Below the pieces are notes generated by a model. The model saw nothing but the letters and a program-made list of their open reading frames with translations, had not been told where the DNA came from and did not search any database. Below, piece after piece: positions 20,242-33,317 of a stretch of DNA of 64,000 nucleotides. Both the position numbers and the translations under genes were made by a program. Numbering within the stretch: position 1 is the stretch's first letter; each line of letters starts with the position of its first letter. The stretch comes from Rhipicephalus microplus (Eukaryota; Arthropoda; Arachnida; Ixodida; Ixodidae): positions 5,647,501 to 5,711,500 of the forward strand of contig NW_027464602.1 in the NCBI RefSeq assembly GCF_043290135.1, in the 5' to 3' direction.

Positions 20242-22191
20242 TTATTCGGAAAATAAACGTTTTAGATTCTGTTCAAATGATGTAAGCGAGGAACAACCAA
20301 TTATAGACTCTGGCAGCATATTCCAATCTTCAATAGCACGTGGAAAGTAACTGAACCTAAAGCAATCGTTACGGGGGACTAGGGGTGGTATATACATATT
20401 TTGGCGATGTCTGGAGTGTTCTTGTGTGTTGACCTGGAAGTAATCTGAATAGTTTAGTTTAAAATGATTATGAATTACCTGGAAGAGGAATTTCAGACGC
20501 TCAATTCTCGTCCTAAGTTCAGGACTATCCAGTCCAGCTTTTTTACAGAGTTCAGTAGGAGAATGATGTTGGCGATATTTATTAAAAATAAATCTCGCAC
20601 CAAGTCGCTGTATTTTTGTTATTTTATTGCAGTTTGTCTTTGTGTAAGGGTCCCAGACAATTTTAGATTATTCGATAATAGGTCTGACAAGAGTTTTGTA
20701 AGCAAGACACTTTATATCAGATGTGGCGGTATAAAGGTTACGTCTAAGGCTATACAATGCCTTGGTAGCCCTGGAGCATACATTATCAACATGAGTGTTC
20801 CACCGGAGGTCGGGCGTGAACCATAACCCAAGATATTTATAGTTTTGTACACGCTTGAGGAAAGCATTGCCAATCTGGTAGTTGTAATCTAGAGGTGCTT
20901 TCTTTCTAGTTATAGTCATAACGACGGTTTTTTCTGTGTTCAAACTCATTTGCCATTCTTCGCACCAATCCTTTATTTTTTGAAGATTGTTGTTTAGATT
21001 AACTTGGTCATATTCAGTCTCGATTCTGCTATAAACAACACAGTCATCGGCAAACAACCTTATCGGGACCGTAACGCGGTTTGGTAGATCATTTATATAT
21101 AACAAAAATAAAAGGGGACCCAGCACGCTCCCCTGGGGAACTCCAGAATTCACTGCAACTGCTCTAGACTGTTTATTTTTTATTTGAACAAACTGCTGAC
21201 GGCAGCTGAGATAGGATGAAAACCATTTTGTCAAGTGATTATTTTGAAACGTTTTGTCAATTTTAAACAGTAGCTTTGAGTGCGATACTTTATCAAATGC
21301 CTTTGCGAAATCCAAATATACCACATCAATTTGACCACGCAAATTGATTGTTTTTGAAAGATCATGAACAAATTCGATTAACTGAGTTGTTGTAGATAAG
21401 CCTCGGCGGAAGCCATGCTGCTTCGAAGATAATAGATTGTGCGTATCAAGATAGGACATCAAGTGTTTGTTAATAATGTGCTCGAGTATCTTAGAACATG
21501 TACTGATAAGCGAAATAGGACGGTAGTTGTGCACGTCCCGAGAGGAGCCACCTTTGTGAACAGGGGTAATTTTAGCCTGCTTCCACGCTAGTGGGAAAGA
21601 GCCACGGCGCAGGGACGACTGAAATATTTTTGTAAGGAAGCGAGCCGCCCATTCAGCGTATCTGTACAGAAATTCGTTTGGTATACCATCAGGGCCGGGG
21701 GTTTTTCTTGTATTTATATTAAGTAAAAGATTTAGGACACCCTCTTCGCTAATTACCACATCATCGATCGGCCGCTGCAATGGTGACGTAGAAAACTCGG
21801 GCAAAATGCCATTATCATGAGTAAACACAGAAGCGAAAAAAGAATTGAAATCATCAACACGTTGTTGAGTAATTTCAGGTGGCCTCGGAGAGCTTGCTGG
21901 GGGAGTTACAAAGCGCCAAAACCTTGAGGGGGCTTCCTTCAAGTATTTCGTCAATGTCACATTGAAAAACCGATCCTTGGACTGCTTGATCAGACGTTTC
22001 AGTTCTTGTCTCATTGAAGAAATGCAAGCTATTCCTTCAGGGGTACAATTTTTTGCACAAGATTTCCGTTTCCGTTTTAGTTTTCTTTTTGTGTGAATGA
22101 TTTCTCTGGTAATCCAGGGATTGGTTTTACAAATGCGTTTTCTAATCCTAGGTACATGCACTTCCCTACAACAATTGAAACGAAATGCCAT
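20242..22191 (-). pseudogene. Reverse transcriptase region of ORF2, non-LTR copy 3 (late nonsense codon)
   Basis: All catalytic RT motifs are present, including motif A, GVPQGSVLGPLL and FADD. A TAT-to-TAA change at 20668-20670 ends the frame after 507 residues. That removes about 142 C-terminal residues, which lie beyond the core RT. As in the other copies, the ATG at 22191 is out of register with the endonuclease. Confidence 0.92.
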
Positions 22192-23021
22192 AGCCTATCA
22201 GTGCTGCAGTCAGTGTTGTAAAGGACCTGAAATTCATCAAAGAACCTTTCAAGAAAGTCTAAAATAGACACATCATCAGCCGCCATAAAATTCAATACAG
22301 TGCTAAGTGTGGGTTTACCCAAGGTTTCTGGGGACAATGCTAGGTGTGTTACTACCATTCTGTGGTCGGATAGGCCTTCTACAACTTCACAACGGCTGAG
22401 TAACGGCAACAGCTTTGGGGACACAAAAACCAAATCAAGGATAGATGACCTTGTAGTCCCTATCCGAGTAAATTCAGTGACAGTTTGCGTTAGCCCGTAA
22501 CAGAATGCCAGCTCCAGTAGTTGCTCAGCACTTGCAACCTGTTCCGATCCAGGAGACTGGGATAGCCAATTAATATCCGGAAGATTGAAGTCCCCTAATA
22601 ATAATATGTTATCTTGGAGGCTAAAATTAGAATCCATAAAATTTCTTAGCTTTGCGATTATATCAAGAGAGGAATTCGGCGCTCTATAAATCCCTCCAAT
22701 ATACACAGTTCGCTCGCTGAACCCACACCTAATCCACAACATTTCTATGTCATAGTTATCATCCCACACTGAAAACCTAATGTTGTCTTTAATATGAAAC
22801 GCAACACCACCACCTCTTCCTTGCCGGTCTTTTCTAACAATTGTGTAACCTGTAGGTGTTACTTCAAAATCTGCTACATCCGTGTGTAACCAAGTCTCTG
22901 TTACGACCATTATATCCGGTTCATGCTCCAGGATTGCGGCTTCAACTGCATCAGTTTTATTCAGCAAACTTCTGGCGTTTACATTAATAACCTTAACAGA
23001 TGCGGTCGGTCTCGATTTGCG
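22077..23021 (-). CDS. Endonuclease region of ORF2, non-LTR copy 3 (uninterrupted domain)
   Basis: Complete APE endonuclease: NARSLL, ETWLH (Glu about residue 42), RGGGVAFHI, GDFNLPDINW, LDLVFVSP and SDH (22362-22370, about residues 218-220). The frame opens directly after the ORF1 TGA (23022-23024), in the same register. There is no ATG for its first 37 or so codons, so it is probably translated through the TGA or by re-initiation. Its last part, after about 22180, is out of frame with RT and ends at 22077. Confidence 0.88.
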   Translation of the reverse strand, partial: RKSRPTASVKVINVNARSLLNKTDAVEAAILEHEPDIMVVTETWLHTDVADFEVTPTGYTIVRKDRQGRGGGVAFHIKDNIRFSVWDDNYDIEMLWIRCGFSERTVYIGGIYRAPNSSLDIIAKLRNFMDSNFSLQDNILLLGDFNLPDINWLSQSPGSEQVASAEQLLELAFCYGLTQTVTEFTRIGTTRSSILDLVFVSPKLLPLLSRCEVVEGLSDHRMVVTHLALSPETLGKPTLSTVLNFMAADDVSILDFLERFFDEFQVLYNTDCSTDRLWHFVSIVVGKCMYLGLENAFVKPIPGLPEKSFTQKEN

Positions 23022-23915
23022 TCAGTCAGAGCTGGTAATACCTGGGCTAGCATACCTGAATCGCTCGTTGGTAGCCTCATTCCAGCCATAGAGAACGTTG
23101 TTTACTTTCAATTTATCGATGATTAGTTTAACCTTTGCTCCCTTTGCTCTTTCATCCGCTGATGAAATCCATAGTTGTTTTCTGATTTCAACTACTCGTT
23201 TAGAGTAATCTTCGCTGATACTGAATTGCGTCCCCTTGAGGTTGCGGCAGTTTTTCAGTATTTTGGTTTTGTCCCTGAAGTCTCCTACTTTCAAGATGAC
23301 CGGACGGATTCTTCCAGGTATTTTCTTTCCTAGACTGTGAATTCTCTCAATGGAGCTACACTTTGAGCCAAGTAGTTTGTCAAAGATATCGTCATTCACC
23401 TTACTTAAGAGTACTGCCTCATCCTCAAATTCTTCTTCTTCCACTCCGCGTACCATAAGGTTGTTGCGTCTAGAACGATTATCTAAGTCATCGATCTGCC
23501 TGGCAAGAGCCGTCAATTCACTGTCATGGCGACCAACACTTGATTCTATCATTGTAAGCCGGCTCTGTATTTCACCCAACCCTTCAAGTTGTTTTTCAAT
23601 AGTCTGGAGCCTAACATGCATGTCAGAAATGCTGGCATCCGTAGATGTCTGCTTGGCCTGAATTTCATTAACTTTTGCTAGTAGTTTAGTCTGGTTACTT
23701 AATATTTCCTCCAGCATTTTTTCAACCTCGGGCCCAGGATTTTCCTCTACGTCACCGGACAACTTCAGTAACAGGCTTACAACTGAAACACAGTCATTTA
23801 AGCAACCAAGAACAGTGTGTGGACACGGCAGCACAATCAGGCAGGTACAGTTACTACGAAAACCATACTTTCGATCACCAACCTGCACAAGTAGACGAAC
23901 GTAAGGCGACATCAT
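23022..23915 (-). CDS. ORF1 protein of non-LTR copy 3, intact (297 aa)
   Basis: Start chosen at the ATG pair (23915), the first ATGs after the predicted initiator. The open frame upstream is 5' monomer sequence. Residues 1-61 form a hydrophobic, Cys-rich leader ending in 2A (SGDVEENPG, break before Pro62). Residues about 63-145 have Leu/Ile heptads typical of a coiled coil (trimer or dimer). RRNNLMVRGVEEEE (from 149) opens an RRM-like region. A basic C-terminal part (KTKILKNCRNLKG, YSKRVVEIRKQLW) probably binds nucleic acid. Similar to L1-type ORF1 proteins in layout. It ends in ITSSD and a TGA that separates it from ORF2 in the same frame. Confidence 0.88.
   Translation of the reverse strand: MMSPYVRLLVQVGDRKYGFRSNCTCLIVLPCPHTVLGCLNDCVSVVSLLLKLSGDVEENPGPEVEKMLEEILSNQTKLLAKVNEIQAKQTSTDASISDMHVRLQTIEKQLEGLGEIQSRLTMIESSVGRHDSELTALARQIDDLDNRSRRNNLMVRGVEEEEFEDEAVLLSKVNDDIFDKLLGSKCSSIERIHSLGKKIPGRIRPVILKVGDFRDKTKILKNCRNLKGTQFSISEDYSKRVVEIRKQLWISSADERAKGAKVKLIIDKLKVNNVLYGWNEATNERFRYASPGITSSD
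23730..23753 (-). other. 2A ribosome-skipping motif (DVEENPGP), copy 3
   Basis: Canonical 2A core in the one copy whose ORF1 is intact. Skipping would release a leader of 61 residues and an ORF1 protein starting with Pro. Confidence 0.9.
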
Positions 23916-24236
23916 CACGGCGTTGCTGCCGCGTCCACTGAAGGTCGAGACCATGGCCCTTGCTTTTATATGCTCCGGGCAGCTTGCTATCGGGGAGGAG
24001 GAGAACGTCATCGTGCTCCACGGGGGTGCGCAGTCGACGAAGTCCACGTGGCACAGCATCGTTGACGCCACTGGCGATGATCTAGTTGCGCAGTGGTTGA
24101 GTTCCTTCGAGGGCTGGTGCGCATTCTTCATCGGGGTCCATTGATAGTGTTGTCCAGCAATAACATAGGCCGCTGCTGCGTCCGCGAATAACCACGCCTA
24201 AACCTGCACAAGTAGACGCACGTAAGGCGACATCAT
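23882..24236 (-). repeat. 321-bp 5' monomer (one plus partial) of non-LTR copy 3
   Basis: Monomer starts at 23882 and 24203. One unit fewer than in copies 1 and 2, so monomer number changed after or during the segmental duplication. Confidence 0.92.
23937..23970 (-). promoter_or_regulatory. Predicted core promoter in the 5' monomer of copy 3
   Basis: TATAAAAG at 23963-23970 and TCAGT at 23937-23941 on the minus strand. The A of TCAGT lies 31 bp from the first T of TATA. Confidence 0.58.
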
Positions 24237-27200
24237 CACTTGTATCTAAAAACGCTCTATTACATTCTTTCGTTAACAATTACGATATTTACATGACCTC
24301 ACAGTTTTTCACCAACTTATTGCAGTACAGAACGCTGTATCTCGCTAAATGACATCGTTGTTTAAGGTTTCACGATGCTTGCATGCGCTTTAACGAGAAT
24401 ATCACAACATAGCAGTTTCGCACTTGTAACGGTACAACACGCAGTATCTGGCTTGTTCATGCCGTTTTGTGTGCTTTCACAACATTTCACCTATTGCAGT
24501 TTCGTACTCGCAATAAAACAACACTATCTCGTTAGATGACGTCCTTTTTGGTGGTTTCACGACGCTACCTAGCTTAAACTAACAAAACAACCTAATATAA
24601 CCTTCGCACTTCTATCGTTAGAAAACGTTTTTCTCGCTATTTTACAATGCTCTCTACAACATTACGACGATTTCATGCGCTTTCACAATAGATATCGCAG
24701 TTCCCGACTTGTAATGGTGAAAAACACTGCATCTCACTTAGTGACATTGTTTAATGCGGTTTTACGACGGTTCATATCTTAACCTAACCTAACGTTCGCA
24801 CTTGTATCCAAAAACGCTCTATTACACTGTTTCGTTCACATTTAAGATATTTGCATGACCTCACAGTTTTTCACCAACTTATTACAGTACAGAACGCTGT
24901 ATCTCGCTAAATGACATCGTTCTTTAAGGTTTCACGATGCTTGCATGCGCTTTAACGAGAATATCACAACATAGCAGTTTCGCACTTGTAACGGTACAAC
25001 ATGCAGTATTTGGCTTGTTCATGCCGTTTTGTGTGCTTTCACAACATTTCACCTATCGCAGTTTCGTACTCGCAATAAAACAACACTATCTCGTTAGATG
25101 ACGTCGTTTTGGTGGTTTCACGACGCTACCTAGCTTAAACTAACATAACTCAACCTAATATAACCTTCGCACTTCTATCGTTAGAAAACGTTTTACTAGC
25201 TACTTTACAATGCTCCCTACAACACTACGACAGTTTCATGCGCTTTCACAATAGATATCGCAGTTCCCAACTTGTAATGGTGAAAAACACTGCATCTCAC
25301 TTAGTGACATTGTTTAATGGGGTTTTACGACGGTTCATATCTTAACCTAACCTAACGTTCGCACTTGTATCTAAAAACGCTCTATTTAACTGTTTCGTTC
25401 AAAATTACGATATTTACATGACCTCACAGTTTTTCACCAACTTATTACAGTACAGAACGCTGTATCTCGCTAATTGACATCGTTCTTTAAAGTTTCGCGA
25501 TACTTGCATGCGCTTTAACGAGAATATCACAATAAAGCAGTTTCGCACTTGTAACGGCACAAGACGCAGTATCTGGCTAGTTCATGCCATTTTGTGTGCT
25601 TTCACAACATTTCACCTATTGCAGTTTCGTACTCGCAATAAAACAACACTATCTCGTTAGATGACGTCCTTTTTGGTGGTTTCACGACGCTACCTAGCTT
25701 AAACTAACAAAACAACCTAATATAACCTTCGCACTTCTATCGTTAGAAAACGTTTTTCTCGCTATTTTACAATGCTCTCTACAACATTACGACGATTTCA
25801 TGCGCTTTCACAATAGATATCGCAGTTCCCGACTTGTAATGGTGAAAAACACTGCATCTCACTTAGTGACATTGTTTAATGCGGTTTTACGACGGTTCAT
25901 ATCTTAACCTAACCTAACGTTCGCACTTGTATCCAAAAACGCTCTATTACACTGTTTCGTTCACATTTAAGATATTTGCATGACCTCACAGTTTTTCACC
26001 AACTTATTACAGTACAGAACGCTGTATCTCGCTAAATGACATCGTTCTTTAAGGTTTCACGATGCTTGCATGCGCTTTAACGAGAATATCACAACATAGC
26101 AGTTTCGCACTTGTAACGGTACAACACGCAGTATTTGGCTTGTTCATGCCGTTTGGTGTGCTTTCACAACATTTCACCTATCGCAGATTCGTAATCGCAA
26201 TAAAACAACACTATCTCGTTAGATGACGTCGTTTTTGGTGGTTTCACGGCGCTACCTAGCTTAAACTAACATAACTCCACCTAACATATCCTTCGCACTT
26301 CTATCGTTAGAAAACGTTTTACTCGCTACTTTACATTGCTTTCTACAACATTACGACGATTTCAAGCGCTTTCACATTAGATATTGCAGTTCCCGACTTG
26401 TAATGGTGAAACACACTGCATCTCACTAAGTGACAATGTTTAATGCGGTTTTACGACGGTTCATATCTTAACCTAACCTAACGTTCGCACTTGTATCTAA
26501 AAACGCTCTATTTAACTGTTTCGTTCAAAATTACGATATTTACATGACCTCACAGTTTTTCACCAACTTATTACAGTACAGAACGCTGTATCTCGCTAAT
26601 TGACATCGTTCTTTAAAGTTTCGCGATACTTGCATGCGCTTTAACGAGAATATCACAATAAAGCAGTTTCGCACTTGTAACGGCACAAGACGCAAAATCT
26701 GGCTAGTTCATGCCATTTTGTGTGCTTTCACAATATTTCACCTATCGCAGTTTCGTACTCGCAAAAAACAACACTATCTCTTTAGATGACATCGTTTTTG
26801 GTGGTTTCACGATGCTACCTAGCTCAAACTAACCTAACCTAACCTAAGCTTCGCACTTCTATCGTTAGAAAACGTTTTACTCACTACTTCACAATGTTTT
26901 CTAAAGATTACGATGGTTTCATGCGCTTTCACATCAGATCTCGCAGTTCCCGACTTGTAATGGTGAAAAACACTGCATCTCAGAAAGTGACATTGTTTAA
27001 TGCGGTTTTACGACGGTTCATATCTTAACCTAACCTAACATTCGCACTTGTATCTAAAAACGCTCAATTACACTGTTTTGTTCACAATTACGATATTTGC
27101 ATAACCTCACAGTTTTTCACCAACTTATTGCAGTATAGAACGCTGTATCTCGCTAAATGACATCGTTCTTTAAGGTTTCACGATGCTTGCATGCGCTTTA

Positions 27201-29832
27201 ACGAGAATATCACAATATAGCAGTTTCGCACTTGTAACGGTACAACACGCAATATCTGGCTTGTTCATGTCGTTTTGTGTGCTTTCACAACATTTCACCT
27301 GTTACAGTTTCGTACATGCAATAAAACAACACTATCTCGTTAGATGACGTCGTTTTTGGTGGTTTCACGACGCTACCTAGCTTAAACTAACATAACTCAA
27401 CCTAATATAACCTTCGCACTTCTATCGTTAGAAAACGTTTTACTAGCTACTTTACAATGCTCCCTACAACACTACGACAGTTTCATGCGCTTTCACAATA
27501 GATATCGCAGTTCCCAACTTGTAATGGTGAAATACACTGCATCTCACTTAGTGACATTGTTTAATGCGGTTTTACGACGGTTCATATCTTAACCTAACCT
27601 AACGTTCGCACTTGTATCTGAAAACGCTCTATTACACTGTTTCTTTCACAATTAAGATATTTGCAAGACCTCACAGTTTTTCACCAACTTATTACAGTAC
27701 AGAACGCTGTCTCTCGCTAAATGACATCATTCTTTAAGGTTTCACGATGCTTGCATGCGCTTTAACGAGAATATCACAACATAGCAGTTTCGCACTTGTA
27801 ACGGTACAACACGCAGTAATTGACTTGTTCATGCCGTTTGGTGTGCTTTCACAACATTTCACCTATCGCAGTTTCGTAATCGCAATAAAACAACACTATC
27901 TCGTTAGATGACGTCGTTTTTGGTGGTTTCACGACGCTACCTAGCTTAAACTAACATAACTCAACCTAACATAACCTTCGCACTTCTATCGGTATAAAAC
28001 GTTTTACTCGCTACTTTACATTGCTTTCTACAACATTACGATGGTTTCAAGCGCTTTCACATTAGATATCGCAGTTCCCGGCTTGTAATGGTGAAAAACA
28101 CTGCATCTCACTTAGTGACATTGTTTAATGCGATTTTACGACGGTTCATATCTTAACCTAACCTAACGTTCGCACTTGTATCTAAAAACGCTCTATTTAA
28201 CTGTTTCGTTCAAAATTACGATAATTACATGACCTCACAGTTTTTCACCAACTTATTAGAGTACAGAACGCTGTATCTCGCTAATTGACATCGTTCTTTA
28301 AAGTTTCGCGATACTTGCATGCGCTTTAACGAGAATATCACAATAAAGCAGTTTCGCACTTGTAACGGCACAAGACGCAGTATCTGGCTAGTTCATGCCA
28401 TTTTGTGTGCTTTCACAATATTTCACCTATCGCAGTTTCGTACTCGCAAAAAACAACACTATCTCGTTAGATGACATCGTTTTTGGTGGTTTCACGATGC
28501 TACCTAGCTCAAACTAACCTAACCTAACCTAACCTTCGCACTTCTATCGTTAGAAAACGTTTTACTCACTACTTTACAATGTTTTCTACAAGATTACGAT
28601 GGTTTCATGCGCTTTCACATTAGATCTCGCAGTTCCCGACTTGTAATGGTGAAAAACACTGCATCTCACAAAGTGACATTGTTTATTGCGGTTTTACGAC
28701 GGTTCATATCTTAACCTAACCTGACGTTCGCACTTGTATCTAACAACGCTCTATTACACTGTTTCTTTCACAATTACGATATTTACACGACCTCACAGTT
28801 TTTCACCAACTTATTACAGTACAGAACGCTGTATCTCGCTAAATGACATCGTTCTTTAAAGTTTCACGTTACTTGCATGCGCTTTAACGAGAATATCACA
28901 ATAAAGCAGTTTCGCACTTGTAACGGAACAAGACGCAGTATCTGGCTAGTTCATGCCATTTTGTGTGCTTTCACAACATTTCACCTACCGCAGTTTCGTA
29001 CTCGCAATAAAACCACACTATCTCGTTAGATGACATCGTTTTTGGTGGTTTCACGATGCTACCTAGCTCAAACTAACCTAACCTAACCTAACCTTCGCAC
29101 TTCTATCGTTAGAAAACGTTTTACTCACTACTTTAAATTGTTTTCTACAAGATTACGATGGTTTCATGCGCTTTCACATTAGATCTCGCAGTTCCCGACT
29201 TGTAATGGTGAAAAACACTGCATCTCACAAAGTGACATTGTTTAATGCGGTTTTACGACGGTTCATATCTTAACCTAACCTAACGTTCGCACTTGTATCT
29301 AAAAACGCTCTATTACACTGTTTCTTTCACATTTAAGATATTTGCATGACCTCACAGTTTTTCACCAACTTATTACAGTACAGAACGCTGTCTCTCGCTA
29401 AATGACATCATTCTTTAAGGTTTCACGATGCTTGCATGCGCTTTAACGAGAATATCACAACATAGAAGATTCGCACTTTTAACGGTACAACACGCAGTAT
29501 TTGGCTTGTTCATGCCGTTTTGTGTGCTTTCACAACTTCACCTATCGCAGTTTCGTACTCGCAATAAAACAACACTATCTCGTTAGATGACGTCGTTTTT
29601 GGTGGTTTTACGAAGCTACCTAGCTTAAACTAACATAACTCAACCTAACATAACCTTCGCACTTCTATCGTTAGAAAACGTTTTACTCGCTACTTTACAT
29701 TGCTTTCTACAACTTTACGACGGTTTCAAGCGCTTTCACAATAAATATCGCAGTTCCCGACTTGTAATGGTGAAAAACACTGCATCTCACTAAGTGACAT
29801 TGTTTAATGCGGTTTTACGACGGTTCATATCT
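24237..29832. repeat. Long subtelomeric satellite stretch (10 monomers with 19781-19918)
   Basis: The longest stretch without a TTAGG block. Together with 19781-19918, less one CACTT, it is 5729 bp = 10 x 562 + 109. Internal repeats of 2-3 monomers are visible; for example 24412-25000 recurs near 25545-26110. No gene is seen; short open frames are chance. Confidence 0.9.
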
Positions 29833-30391
29833 TAACCTAACCTAACCTAACCTAACCTAACCCAACCCAACCCAACCTAACCTAACCTAACCCAACCTAA
29901 CCTAACCTAACCTAACCAAACCTAACCTAACATAACCTAACCTAACCTAACCTAACCTTACCTAACGTAACCTAACCTAACGTAACCTAACCTAACCTAA
30001 CCGAACGTAACCTAACCTAACCTAACCCAACATAACCCAACCCAACCCAACCCAACCTAACCTAACCTAACCAAACCTAACCTAACCTAACCTAACGTAA
30101 CCTAACCTAACCTAACCTAACCTAACCCAACCCAACCCAACCCAACCACACCCAACCCAACCTAACCTAACCTTACCTAACCTAACCTAACCTAACCTAA
30201 CCTAACCTAACCTAACGTAACCTAACCTAACCTAACCTAACCTACTGTAACCTAACCTTACCTAACCTAACGTAACCTAACCTAACCTAACCCGACCTAA
30301 CCTAACCTAACCTAATCTAACCTAACCTAACCAAACCTAACCTAACCTAACCTAACGTAACCTAACCTAACCTAACCTAACCTAACCTAAC
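29833..30391 (-). repeat. TTAGG-type telomeric repeat block 7
   Basis: About 560 bp with the standard order of variants and both junctions. It has the extra CTTACCTAACGTAACC form shared with blocks 8-12. Confidence 0.95.
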
Positions 30392-33317
30392 GACGGTTGC
30401 AAGCGCTTTCACATTAAATTTCGCAGTTCCCGACTTGTAATGGTGAAAAACACTGCATCTCACTAAGTGACATTGTTTAACGTGGTTTTACGACGGTTCA
30501 TATCTTAACCTAACCTAACGTTCGCACTTGTATCTAAAAACGCTCTATTACATTGTTTCGTTAACAATTACGATATTTACATGACCTCACAATTTTTCAC
30601 CAACTTATTGCAGTAGAGAACGCTGTATCTCGCTAAATGACATCGTTCTTTAAGGTTTCACGATGCTTGCATGCGCTTTAACGAGAATATCACAACATAG
30701 CAGTTTCGCACTTGTAACAGTACAACACGCAGTATCTGGCTTGTTCATGCCATTTTGTGTGCTTTCACAACATTTCACCTATTACAGTTTCGTACTCGCA
30801 ATAAAACAACACTATCTCGTTAGATGACGTCCTTTTTGGTGGTTTCACGACGCTACCTAGCTTAAACTAACAAAACAACCTAATATAACCTTCGCACTTC
30901 TATCGTTAGAAAACGTTTTACTCGCTATTTTACAATGCTCTCTACAACATTACGACGATTTCATGCGCTTTCACAATAGATATCGCAGTTCCCGACTTGT
31001 AATGGTGAAAAACACTGCATCTCACTTAGTGACATTGTTTAATGCGGTTTTACGACGGTTCATATCTTAACCTAACCTAACGTTCGCACTTGTATCTAAA
31101 AACGCTCTATTACACTGTTTCGTTCACAATTACGATAATTACACGACCTCACAGTTTTTCACCAACTTATTACAGTACAGAACGCTGTATCTCGCCAAAT
31201 GACATCGTTCTTTAAGGTTTCACGATGCTTGCATGCGCTTTAACGAGAATATCACAATATAGCAGTTTCGCACTTGTAACGGTACAACACGCAATATCTG
31301 GCTTGTTCATGTCGTTTTGTGTGCTTTCACAACATTTCACCTGTTACAGTTTCGTACATGCAATAAAACAACACTATCTCGTTAGATGACGTCGTTTTTG
31401 GTGGTTTCACGACGCTACCTAGCTTAAACTAACATAACTCAACCTAATATAACCTTCGCACTTCTATCGTTAGAAAACGTTTTACTAGCTACTTTACAAT
31501 GCTCCCTACAACACTACGACAGTTTCATGCGCCTTCACAATAGATATCGCAGTTCCCAACTTGTAATGGTGAAATACACTGCATCTCACTTAGTGACATT
31601 GTTTAATGCGGTTTTACGACGGTTCATATCTTAACCTAACCTAACGTTCGCACTTGTATCTGAAAACACTCTATTACACTGTTTCTTTCACATTTAAGAT
31701 ATTTGCAAGACCTCACAGTTTTTCACCAACTTATTACAGTACATAACGCTGTATCTCGCTAAATGACATCGTTCTTTAAAGTTTCACGTTACTTGCATGC
31801 GCTTTAACGAGAATATCACAATAAAGCAGTTTCGCACTTGTAACGGAAAAAGACGCAGTATCTGGCTAGTTCATGCCATTTTGTGTGCTTTCACAACATT
31901 TCACCTACCGCAGTTTCGTACTCGCAATAAAACCACACTATCTCGTTAGAAGACATCGTTTTTGGTGGTTTCACCATGCTACCTAGCTCAAACTAACCTA
32001 ACCTAACCTAACCTTCGCACTTCTGTCGTTAGAAAACGTTTTACTCACTACTTTACAATGTTTTCTACAAGATTACGACGGTTTCATGCGCTTTCACATT
32101 AGATATCGCAGTTCCCGACTTGTAGTGGTGAAAAACACTGCATCTCACAAAGTGACATTGTTTAATGCGGTTTTACGACGGTTCATATCTTAACCTAACC
32201 TAACATTCGCACTTGTATCTAAAAACGCTCTATTACACTGTTTCGTTCACAATTATGATATTTGCATTATCTCACAGTTTTTCACCAACTTATTGCAGTA
32301 CAGAACGCTGTATCTCGCTAAATGACATCGTTCTTTAAGGTTTCACGATGCTTGCATGCGCTTTAACAAAAATATCACAATATAGCAGTTTTGCACTTGT
32401 AACGGTACAAAACGCAATATCTGGCTTGTTCATGCTGTTTTGTGTGCTTTCACAAGATTTCACCTATTACAGTTTCGTACATGCAATAAAACAACACTAT
32501 CTCGTTAGATAACGTCCTTTTTGGTGGTTTCACGACGCTACCTTGCTTAAACTAACATAACTCAACCTAATATAACCTTCGCACTTCTATCGTTAGAAAA
32601 CGTTTTACTCGCTACTTTACAATGCTCTCTACAACACTACGACAGTTTCATGCGCTTTCACAATAGATATCGCAGTTCCCGACTTGTAATGGTGAAAAAC
32701 ACTGCATCTCACTTAGTGACATTGTTTAATGCGGTTTTACGACGGTTCATATCTTAACCTAACCTAACGTTCGCACTTGTATCTAAAATTTGCTCTATTA
32801 CACTGTTTCTTTCACATTTAAGATATTTGCATGACCTCACAGTTTTTCACCAACTTATTACAGTACAGAACGCTGTCTCTCGCTAAATGACATCATTCTT
32901 TAAGGTTTCACGATGCTTGCATGCGCTTTAACGAGAATATCACAACATAGAAGATTCGCACTTTTAACGGTACAACACGCAGTATTTGGCTTGTTCATGC
33001 CGTTTTGTGTGCTTTCACAACTTCACCTATCGCAGTTTCGTACTCGCAATAAAACAACACTATCTCGTTAGATGACGTCGTTTTTGGTGGTTTTACGAAG
33101 CTACCTAGCTTAAACTAACATAACTCAACCTAACATAACCTTCGCACTTCTATCGTTAGAAAACGTTTTACTCGCTACTTTACATTGCTTTCTACAACAT
33201 TACGACGGTTTCAAGCGCTTTCACAATAAATATCGCAGTTCCCGACTTGTAATGGTGAAAAACACTGCATCTCACTAAGTGACATTGTTTAATGCGGTTT
33301 TACGACGGTTCATATCT
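30392..33317. repeat. Subtelomeric satellite, 5 monomers plus about 116 bp
   Basis: Length 2926. The first monomers share private variants (AAATTTCGCAG, AACGTGG, CTGTTACAG) with 33842, 36198, 40798 and 45400. No gene is seen. Confidence 0.9.

Larger units (their letters stand above)
19919..24236 (-). mobile_element. APE-type non-LTR retrotransposon, copy 3 (4318 bp)
   Basis: Same element and target site. It is 320 bp shorter than copy 2 because it has one complete 5' monomer plus the partial one. It has the best-preserved ORF1 (intact) and endonuclease. RT carries a late TAA at 20668-20670, and the shared EN/RT frame break lies near 22180. The right flank is CACTT (24237-24241). Confidence 0.93.
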
